Below, piece after piece: positions 55,413-64,000 of a DNA stretch of 64,000 nt. The first letter of the stretch is position 1. Every line of letters begins with the position of its first letter. Origin of the DNA: Sinonovacula constricta (taxonomy: Eukaryota > Mollusca > Bivalvia > Cardiida > Solecurtidae). The stretch spans positions 62,973,256-63,037,255 of the forward strand of contig CM017561.1 in assembly GCA_007844125.1 (NCBI GenBank), in the 5' to 3' direction. The translations under genes and the position numbers were made by a program. The notes beneath the pieces are model-generated. The model was not told the DNA's origin and ran no database searches. It saw nothing but the letters and a program-made list of their open reading frames with translations.

Positions 55413-56889
55413 TCTTGTTGTAGGTACGGCTGGTCTTTTTAGCCTAACGTTAAATAAGAAAATAAACCCATATACAATAGCTAACAATACACGAAAAGGT
55501 ACCAGTAGCATCACCAATTAAAACATTCTATACATTATTGTTCTACTTCTACAAAACAATATCCTGTGACATACACATTATATCAGTTAGTGTCGTAGCA
55601 GTGACGTGAGCAGTGTCCTAAAGGCCGACCGTCACACGGAAACATGCGTTGGGAGACTCTTATGTAACACATTGTGTTATACTATGATACGACACATTAT
55701 CAGGGTAATTTGGATAGCATACCTGTATTTGAGAAATGCCCTGAACTTGGTCGCTCAATATATCTCCCGGGGACCACACGGCGCCTTATAACCAGAAAGA
55801 GCAAAATGCACTTTCGCTTTATGGAATTTGGTGCGCTTGTTTTCTAACCCATTATTATATTTCTTATAACTATTGCTTCTTAACATCCAGGCGTTTACGC
55901 AGTTAACGCACGTAATTCGCCGCAAAAAAAGCTTTACCAATCAAAATGGCTTTTTTTGTAGAACAGTCATTTATTAATCGTATAACCGTCCATCATTTGT
56001 TCGATTAACCGCAGTCATAATGCAATTTGGATCTCTGATGGGGCCCTAATTTTTCATCCACCGTTTTGATTATTCTTGGTGAACTCTAGAATCAAGTGAT
56101 GCTTCTAAAAATAGTCGTGGAATACGCGAACTTGTATGTCAACGCTTAGGTTCTTTATCAGTTTCGGTTATGTTTTTTTTCTAGGCAAGAAACCTCTTAC
56201 GTTCTTAATGAATCCTTCCACCAAAGATCTCTTCTGTAACGAAGTGAACTAACCTACTTTTGTGATTAACTAAGTAAAATACCTAAGATCCTTTATATAT
56301 AAAAATCGTGTACAAATATCTACAAATTTGATAATGCACCATGTTTTGATTTGTTATGTTCGGAAGTTTGCAACTAACTTATCTTAAATATTGGCATACA
56401 GTTTGCACTTGTTTGTCTTGGAACAGTTTCAAATTACGATGTGTTTTTAGAGAGATCGTTGCACCAGAAAACCTTGTATTGTCAGTAAGAGAATAATGTT
56501 ATTGAGGTAAATGTATTGAAAAACACTGCGGTGTTATCGTGGTACAGTGTTAAACGGTTTACACATTTACAGTGGATAAAATTAATTCGTGTGGTACGTT
56601 GTATTTCATTTATGATTTGGGAAAACAAGGCATTTATGTAAACATACATTTGGGTAAGGAAGTCATATGTAAAAATATACAGCGTGAACCAACAATTTCG
56701 CATTTTAAAATATTGACAAAATTATTCAAATCTTAAGACAATAAATATATACATATTTATATAAATACGTCATATCAAAATATGATTGGCTCGCCAAAAT
56801 AAGGGACTAGTCTACTGACAATATACGCTTAGTGGGAAAAGGCTAATGAAAAAATACACATTATATGAGATTTTTGTGTCATCAAACTA

Positions 56890-56895
56890 TTTATT
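56890..56895 (-). terminator. Poly(A) signal AATAAA of gene B
   Basis: AATAAA on the minus strand, 27 nt after the stop codon of the CCP exon. It implies a very short 3' UTR. A later signal further left is possible. Confidence 0.55.
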
Positions 56896-56921
56896 GGTTA
56901 CACAATGAAACAATTCACTGA

Positions 56922-57106
56922 TCAATTAAATGTCTGACATATGGCGTCTGTGCCGGACCAGGTACCGTTGGACAGACAGATTCGAAACATTGAACCCTTT
57001 AGGTGGAAGCCTGGAAGACACTTAATACTCATCACACTGCCCACTGATGTGGTGTAGTCTGACACGAGGCTATTCATAGGGGCTCGAACACGGGGGCAGT
57101 CAGCCT
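56922..57106 (-). CDS. Gene B terminal exon, CCP/sushi module
   Basis: 185-nt exon (phase-1 acceptor AG at 57108-57107, stop TGA at 56924-56922). It encodes EADCPRVRAPMNSLVSDY..., SVMSIKCLPGFHLKG, RICLSNGTWSGTDAICQTFN and stop. The four cysteines, the G-F after the second Cys and the T-W-S-G before the fourth are the CCP signature. The protein ends four residues after the last Cys, so this is the true C-terminus. Confidence 0.9.
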
Positions 57107-58793
57107 CTAAAACAGAAGATGGACAAAGATACATATGGCAAAATAAGATGTTCATTTCTATTAAAGTTATTCATATATAAAATAATGTACATGTATTTGC
57201 ATTTTAAAATCGAACCTCATTTATCTTTCAATATAAAGAAAAGAAATTTCCAATTATGTTCAAAAGGACAACTTGTTCTTTATTTTAATGCTACAATCAG
57301 CCAAACCGACATCGATATAATATAAATAAATACAATATCGTATTCACTATCACAGCAATGTCACTTATTATTTATGTATTTACACTTAACCTTCACTTTC
57401 ATAGGGATTTTTAATAGACAAATAAACAGTATATTATGACATCATGAGTATACATCGGGCGTAGTATACATCGGGAGCAATTCAACAAAAAGAAGAATAT
57501 CTAAAACAGAAACTTAATGGAACGGAACTATAGTTCCAGACTTTAAACAAGTTATAGTTCATTATTTCATACAACAATATTGATATTAATGCATTTTGCA
57601 GCGCAGAGCAAGGTTTACAATACAATGTTTATAATCTGACAGCAATAAGCATGTTAGGAGCAATGGGAATATTTTTACGTAAAGTATGTTTTGGGATTGT
57701 CTTTTTAAACGCCCTTTTCGACCATTAAATGCCTGTTTGATATTGCACATAAATGTAATAAAAATTACTTGAAATTGTATATACTTGAGATATTCTTGAT
57801 ATATAGACAGTACATATATAATGATAATTATAACAATACATATCTGCATTATTACATTGTCATTGTGTACCACAAATCAAAAGATTCTAACAATTTAAGA
57901 AGGGAAAACAACAAAACGCATGTTGTGTCTAACGAACAACTAATATTACAAAAACAATTTGAACGTCCTTTTGGAACAATGGTGTACATTTTTCCAACCT
58001 GAATGAGAAGAGACTGACTTTGCAAACACAAAAAATCTAATAAGACACAAATCTATGTTACTGAACGTGATATTGTATATACTTGATATATTATTGATAT
58101 GTAAACAGTATATTATTAAGTATAGAATGATTATTAAATACGTATCTGCATTATTGTTTTTCAAATAAATACATTGATGATAAATGTATGCCACAAATTA
58201 AATATTTCTAACGAGTTAAGAATGGAAAACAACTTAAATAACTTAAAATAAAACACGTGTTGTGTTTAACGAATGACCAAATATTAAAAAACAAAACAAA
58301 AAAATCACCAGTAACGTCATTTTGGAGCAATGCTGTACACCTTTCCAACTCTAAGGAGAATAGAAAACAAATAGTAGTCAATCCATAAAATAAAATAAGA
58401 CACAATCCACATATATCTTTTCATAAAATATTTGATTGAGGGTTTTGAAAAAGTGTCTTTACTACACACAACTTCCGCAAGGGCAATCTCACGATCAGGG
58501 AACATGGATAGGATTATATGCTACAGTCCTTTAACATGCTCAACATACACTTTTAGATAGCGCACGACAAAGGTATAAAGATAAATGTTTCATGTACAAC
58601 TGACAAAGCACTGAGCCAAAACCGGCGAACAATCAGTCGACAAATGAGACCTGTGGTGTTTAAGTCTGTTTACAGAGGTCTAATCTTGCGCTTCCTGGGG
58701 CATTTACCTAACACATGATGTTAACTGACACATTTTCGACAAAACATATTTCTGACTACTTATAGAGAGTGGGAAAGAAACAGACAGACAGAA

Positions 58794-58829
<36 letters not shown>

Positions 58830-61800
58830 TTGAAACAAATTTCTGCTATTCGGTTTGCTATGCGGTAAAACTATAATTACAAACTTTCCGAAGAAACTAT
58901 TTACTTTAATGAGATTAAACGATATTTTAAAAGTACACAAATTCAGTATATGTTTACAGATTTTCATTTGCGTTAACATTCTGAAAAGTAAACGACAATA
59001 GATGATTTATACGGCGATATTTTAACAGCCGCCACAGTACAGAGTTTACATTTTTGTGATAATGAATACGGTACTTTTTGTATAAAAAATTCTTGAATCG
59101 GTCTAACCAACGACGCAAAGTTACCTTTACCTTATTCGTGAGATGGCATATTTTGCATGCGAGTGTAAACTTGAATAGATTTGCTTGCATCAACGTTTTT
59201 GCCATATATGCGGAAGGGCAATTAAAATCCATTTTGTTTAATAAACCTATCATTTAGCATTGACAATCCATCCCGGTAATGCAATATTTACAAATATTTT
59301 GTGTACAACATTGCTTTAAATATGAACTTTGATTTGTATGAAACTCTGTATCTAGGTATATTTATTCGTTCGGGCAATACATGACACTGAGGTTGACCCT
59401 AGGAATCATTTTGAATTATAAGGTCTGCACCGCGCTTAGACAAGTTATCCCTGTCCTTCTATATAATTTATACATAAACATTTGGTAAAGAGCATTGATT
59501 GGCCGAACTTTGTAGCCACCATCCCGTAAACATGACATTCCAGTAGATACGGTAGTAAAGGCAATTAAGACACAATATTTCCATCATATTATAAAGTACA
59601 TTCCCATAATCAAGGCTGACCCATGTCCTGTTGCATCGCACAGATATATGCCAATATAATATGTAAATATGAATTTTATGACAACAGTAAATCAAAATCC
59701 AATTCATCCTAGCTTAAGTCTTATTTTTTAAATCGGCAGCATAATCATAATATCTTAAATACCTCTTTTGTGGACAGCTCTTGGGTTTTCTTCTACCAAT
59801 GATGAAACTGAAAAACAAACAACGAAATGCCTTGTTCGCTTAATGGCATTAATTAGTATATTTTGGATAAAGAATATCATATTTATTTGTGTAAATCTCA
59901 TACACATCTTGCTTAAATCGTCTTTGTTGTAAAAGCTTTTTTGTCTTAAATATGGTTAAAAACCTTCAGTAATTGATGAATCTTCATTTAATAACACTCT
60001 GCTTACATGCTAGGCATAAAACAAGATACATGAACATAAATAGTAAAAATATATGTATTCGTAATTCTAACCAATTTGTACATGCAAAGTACAAAATAGA
60101 TCGACAAATAAAACAGAAATATATAAAAATAAACAAACATGCAAGAAGACAACGACTTTAAAACAGTGACTATAAAAATAACTAATTCCGTCGAATGGTT
60201 GCCATCCTGACAACATCAACGTGGCCATTTGCAGTATTTCTCGCCAGTGTAAATGAAAACAGAGAAAAGCCAAAATCGACGGGATATCACATTGACCGTT
60301 CAGGTCATTTTTAAAATTAGCTATACAGACATCCATGCTGTAACACAATATATATAATACCTTATCCGTATTAGGACACAAAATGTGAAAAGTTCAAGGA
60401 TTGTTTGGAATTTTATCGCAATAAGCTTATCATCTATCATCCGAAATTTCGAAACAGTCCAACACACTGAAAAAACGACTGCAATAATCTGTGAAAACAC
60501 TTATAAATAAAATGCAAACAATAGAACATATAAATTATTTCATATTATTCGTACTCACCCTTTGGGCAGCGACCACATGAGCGTTTACAGTAATGATCAG
60601 CAGTGTTGTTATGTTGGCAAATAAACGCTAGAAGATTGGGTTTTCCACATTCAGTCTCTAAAAGATCAGCACAAGGCGCTAGAAGAAATCGAGCATTTCG
60701 AATCATTCTAATAGGCATCATAGAAATACGCATCACATTATATATTTCTTAGATCTTTGATAAAATTCAAATGTTTTGATTAAATATGCTAATGAGATCA
60801 AGATGTTTGTTTAGTGATCAACACGTGATATAACGGAATTCGTATACAGAAATGTCGCATATGCTAATATCATGCAAATCTTTGAACCTGTACGAAATAA
60901 AACCAGCATTAATGGCTATTGAGCAACACACTTACATCATAATCTCTTTTCATATCTTTTAGAGCTGGTTTAGTTATTTGTTTCTGCTAATTTTACATGT
61001 TTTTGTCATTTACTCAACTCTTTTAATATATATCCATATCAGTATAGGAAAATTTACTTTTAAGCGGACAGAAAAAACTCACAAAATACAACAACAGAAT
61101 ATTGTTTAAATGTTTGTGAATAACTAGAAAACTAGACATTTACCACAGTTTGGAAAGAATAGAAAGAATGGGTATGGGATGAAATGGAAACGACCCACGA
61201 CAAGATAAGGAAAGATGGATTACGGGTGAAACTCGGACAGGTAGCAGTAGGAAAATTCCTATCCAATACATCGCAACAAATCAGAGCTAATTATCGAAAT
61301 AAGACTTTGACCTTGATGTGTCAGTTGGTCATACATTAAAAAAGAGGCGTCCATAGAGGCGTCCATTACTCTGTATTTAAAGGTGATTTATTCTCATGAA
61401 ATCCATGTCATGTGATAATATCACTGCATTAACATCATTTTACCAATTTCAGCATTTTGGTGACATGCAGTTGACCCTTTCGCATTTGTTTGTTTAAAAT
61501 ATGCAAATTTGTGGTCATATTGGCGTCAACCAGCTAATTCTTTTTATATGAAGGCCTGCGACAGACACTGGTTACCACAGGCCAAATAAAACAAAAATCC
61601 CACACTAAGGTCCTGACCCCGACCAGGGCTTGGGCCAACGTGGTAAGGGGCTGGGAAGTTATAAGTCAGCGGCTTGCAATGACTCGGCCACGGGTGCTCC
61701 TGTATTCATTCTCGGTTTAAACATCTTTGAAGATGAAACAACAGACTGTTAGGCAAAAGAAATGTAAAAATGTATTCAGATGCAGAAAATATCATAAAGA

Positions 61801-62974
61801 TACAGTTACATCAAAATTAGAAATTTAACATCGTTTTGTATCCACAAAATTAAGCCTTATTTAGTCTGGTTAGAAGAAAGTAGCGGGCTCGACGTTATAT
61901 AAACAATTCTTTTTCTACAGCTTGACGTCTGTAAAGTGTCTGCGTGGAACTAAGCACAAAATACAATTTGCAAAACTGTCCTATACATGACACCTATTAA
62001 AACAAAGCATGGTTTGAAGCTATTGAAAGAACTGGGATGGGTTCATAATGCAACCAGAGACTGTAAAGCAAAGTAAAGTTTATTGTTGGCAATTACTGTA
62101 TTTTAGTCGATTTAAGTCCATTATGACTGGAATTTACTCTATTTAATTGTCAAAATGGCAATCTATTTGGATCTCATATTTGCATTTTTTTGTTTTCAGG
62201 TTGGATTAAAAGCTTAAGAGTTTACGTTTTGTCAAAATATAGCTAAATGCCAACATTAAAGTTAAAGGTTGGAACAAACATAGTAGAACGACTAATATGC
62301 AATGCGTATTCTACATATCATTTCTTTTATGCATGAACAGTTTTAGCGACTATATACAGACAGTGTCAATTACAATGGTAAGTGGTAAATGTACAAAATT
62401 AAATAATCCGCATTCAAGACGAATAAAATAATTTCCTACCATCCGTATCTTTTTAAACAGTTTAACTATTTAAAAGAATAATATCATCTTTTATGTTTAG
62501 TAAAACCTAATTATCAAAGAACACGTGAATGTACGTGAATGCACGTCAATGCATAGCCGTTTTCATACTGTTTTGATTTGATTTGTATTATCATTTGGGA
62601 TGCAGGTTTGTTTTGAATTTCTTATCTGTAACAGATGATCTTTTATAGCAAATATTTGATATAAATTTTAAAATATACTATTTTACAAATAGTGATTTTT
62701 TTTAACATTCGGCTATTTGATTATTGTGTTTCCATGCTACATGTATATCAAAGGATTAAACATACAATCAATAAATGTGGACACAAAAATGTCATCTTAC
62801 TTGGACACGTCAGGCTAGTGTCACATTCCTCTGCTTCTTCGTTACTTCCCACACAGTCATCCCCACCAAACTGTGGCGATGGATTGTCGCAGGTGCGATT
62901 CCTCACGTGCGTGCCGTTCTCACAGGTAACACTACATGGTGACCAACTTTCCCAGTCTGACCACCCACCATTAA
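56922..62974 (-). CDS. Gene B: 3' end of a secreted TSP1-ShKT-CCP protein (open at the right edge)
   Basis: Minus-strand gene whose last four exons are in the window: TSP1 62801..62974, ShKT 60559..60678, linker 59763..59807 and CCP with stop 56922..57106. All internal borders are phase 1 and the frame is continuous to a TGA at 56924-56922. TSP1, ShKT and CCP/sushi are extracellular disulfide-rich modules; ShKT modules occur in metalloprotease and toxin-like proteins, and CCP in complement-like and adhesion proteins. The product is presumably secreted; no membrane anchor follows the CCP. The high similarity of its TSP1 to gene A exon 2055..2228 and the head-to-tail order make it a tandem paralogue of gene A. 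Its 5' part lies to the right of 64000. Confidence 0.85.
57772..58390. repeat. Diverged tandem duplication, unit about 300-350 bp
   Basis: Shared landmarks appear twice in the same order: TGTATATACTTGA (57777, 58074), TATCTGCATTATT (57841, 58143), a TTCTAAC...TTAAGAA-GGAAAACAAC block (57884, 58206), and GGAACAATGGTGTACA / GGAGCAATGCTGTACA (57971, 58323). Confidence 0.8.
58600..58707 (-). repeat. Interspersed repeat family R1, copy f
   Basis: The minus strand has CAGGAAGCGCAAGATTAGAC and CTCTGTAAACAGACTTAAACACC, a diverged R1 5' part. Confidence 0.6.
58780..58829. repeat. (ACAG)n microsatellite
   Basis: About 50 bp of ACAG tetranucleotide units with one interruption. Confidence 0.95.
59763..59807 (-). 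CDS. Gene B exon, 15-codon linker with dibasic end
   Basis: 45-nt phase 1-1 exon (acceptor TTTTTCAG, AG at 59809-59808; donor GTATTT from 59762). It encodes VSSLVEENPRAVHKR with the final Glu split across the intron. It has no cysteine. It joins the ShKT and CCP modules in frame. The H-K-R at its end is a candidate proprotein convertase site between the two modules. Confidence 0.65.
60203..60320 (-). pseudogene. Dead duplicate of the ShKT exon
   Basis: Lies 238 bp 3' of the live ShKT exon in gene B. It starts after an AG (60322-60321), is 118 nt long against 120, and aligns along its length: DLNGQCDIPSILAFLC matches DLLETECGKPNLLAFIC; then after a 2-nt deletion TGEKYCKWPR, a stop, CC matches TADHYCKRSCGRC. 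The first Cys is lost, there is a frameshift and a stop, and the donor is GC in place of GT. It is therefore a decayed exon copy and no longer usable. Confidence 0.65.
60559..60678 (-). CDS. Gene B exon, ShKT module
   Basis: 120-nt phase 1-1 exon (acceptor TTCTTCTAG, AG at 60680-60679; donor GTGAGT from 60558). It encodes PCADLLETECGKPNLLAF followed by ICQHNNTADHYCKRSCGRCP. The six cysteines have the ShKT pattern with the closing C-x-x-x-C-x-x-C. It contains an N-N-T glycosylation site. ShKT modules (named after a sea-anemone peptide) occur in many non-toxin extracellular proteins, and here it is simply one domain of a larger protein. Confidence 0.9.
60679..62800 (-). other. Gene B intron
   Basis: Contains a minus-strand tRNA-Leu/Ser-like SINE remnant at about 61600-61705 (minus strand GTGGCCGAGTCATTGCAAGC). 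No other exon recognised, but short ones could be missed. Confidence 0.5.
62801..62974 (-). CDS. Gene B exon, TSP1 module
   Basis: 174-nt phase 1-1 exon (acceptor TTTCACAG, AG at 62976-62975; donor GTAAGA from 62800). It begins VNGGWSDWESWSPCSVTC and includes VRNRTCDNPSPQFGGDDC, ending LTCPS. It is the closest relative of the gene A exon 2055..2228. The plus-strand open frame 62692..62994 is its antisense shadow. Confidence 0.92.
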
Positions 62975-64000
62975 CTGTGAAAATGCCAAACTAAAACATA
63001 TATCTAAAATGTTTGTCAAAACTTTAAAATGGGATATCAATAGGTATTGTCAGGAATAGTGTCTTAAAGATACACAAAAACTGTCTTTAGGCAAGCTATG
63101 TGAAATATTGCAATTAATCGTTCGTGTTAGTCACTACCTGGCAAAGTAATGGCGATACACGAATGTATCGATGTGCGCAACGTGGTGCGTCTTTTGTGCA
63201 AAATAAAAGACACGTATAATGCATGTTAAGTAAACAAGATGTGTACATCGTCCTAGGTTATGGAGAAACAAACACGTGTTAAAAGTATTTTTATTTCACA
63301 TTCAACTTATAATGACAGATGAGGAAATACTAACTATGTGTTAACGAAATATTTCATTATTAATAAGTACTATAAAATAGCACTAAAAGATGCTAGTTTT
63401 ATATTTGCAAGTGCTGTTTATGCGCAACACAAGAAGTTCCTTGCAATTTCTGTGTTAATTATTTTTATTTTAAATAACTACAAAAATGTTCAATACCTAC
63501 AAATCTGCAGTGGATTCATATTTATTTATACTATTTAACGAATTATTAGGAAGGAAAACTTAAGTTTTATTTTTATTACGTTAACTACTTATGGTAAACA
63601 TTCTGTCTACGGCAATATTTAACGTGTATAGTGAAAATGCTTTGTCTTCATCATAAGTATTTATATGCTTCTAAACAACGCATACGTATAAATTCTAGAA
63701 GACAACTTTAGCTTGTGAAATACATTTACAAACATACGGGATTTTTTTTTCTATTATACATGAGAATATATATCAAAAGTAAAAACAACTTTGTATGGCA
63801 ATATTCAACATAAATGGATTTCATGTTTGCTAAAGTTAACAAGCAATATTTATTAACTACTGCCATAAGATGATGAAAGTTTACATGCCAACAAATACAA
63901 TGAATGTCACATATATTCTTGTCACAAGCAAGCACTAATTAAGTAATCAAGTCATTACTTCATGTTTCACAGAGACATTAAAACAATAAAAATTGTAGTA
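62975..64000 (-). other. Gene B intron at the right edge
   Basis: AT-rich sequence up to the window edge. The good acceptor at 62976 shows that gene B has more exons to the right. Nothing recognised in this stretch. Confidence 0.6.

Larger units (their letters stand above)
57107..59762 (-). other. Gene B intron with a diverged tandem duplication
   Basis: Contains a duplicated block of about 300 bp, an (ACAG)n tract and an R1 copy. No other exon recognised. Confidence 0.6.

Noticed and set aside
60067..60381. 104-codon minus-strand open frame as a separate gene
   Set aside because: The Cys-containing part is explained by the decayed ShKT exon copy, and the rest has no support.
62692..62994. 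100-codon plus-strand open frame
   Set aside because: It is antisense to the gene B TSP1 exon; the minus strand has the conserved Cys/Trp pattern and splice sites.

Overview
The window is AT-rich eukaryotic genomic DNA with long introns, many simple repeats, tRNA-headed SINE-like repeats, and broken Penelope-like and BEL/Pao retroelements. This mix, together with secreted proteins built from single-exon TSP1, ShKT and sushi modules, suggests an invertebrate metazoan, most likely a bivalve mollusc. The taxon is an inference; nothing in the window names it.

Both genes I can support lie on the minus strand. Gene A starts with a signal-peptide exon at 50521 and runs leftwards to at least 484, leaving the window at its left edge. 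After the signal peptide and an unrecognised N-terminal module bracketed by two C-x-C motifs comes a short linker exon, then a string of thrombospondin type-1 (TSP1) modules: eleven intact and one (15560..15730) whose splice acceptor has been lost. Nearly all exons are symmetric phase 1-1 modules of about 171 nt. Two neighbouring TSP1 modules are each cut in two by a phase-2 intron at the same residue position. Exon reading frames join without conflict from 50521 to 484 if the damaged module is skipped.

Gene B is the 3' end of a second gene that enters from the right edge: a TSP1 exon (62801..62974), a ShKT exon (60559..60678), a 15-codon linker ending in a dibasic KR, and a terminal sushi/CCP exon with stop codon and poly(A) signal at about 56.9 kb. 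Its TSP1 exon closely resembles the one at 2055..2228 in gene A, so the two genes are probably tandem paralogues. Gene A would then be expected to end with ShKT and CCP exons to the left of position 1. A dead second ShKT exon sits next to the live one in gene B.

The rest is intron and intergenic sequence shaped by mobile elements. It holds a three-frame-broken Penelope-like element (5451..7797); a TA-flanked 5.2-kb element with terminal inverted repeats (10270..15437) that carries a nested TA-flanked element and a long hairpin; a BEL/Pao reverse-transcriptase remnant (18.4-18.7 kb); a MITE-like element ending in a perfect 88-bp palindrome (43798..44256); a TA-flanked MITE carrying two opposed tRNA-like sequences (44865..45559); several tRNA-headed SINE-like repeats; and an interspersed family with at least seven copies. 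No rRNA, CRISPR array or convincing functional tRNA gene was seen.
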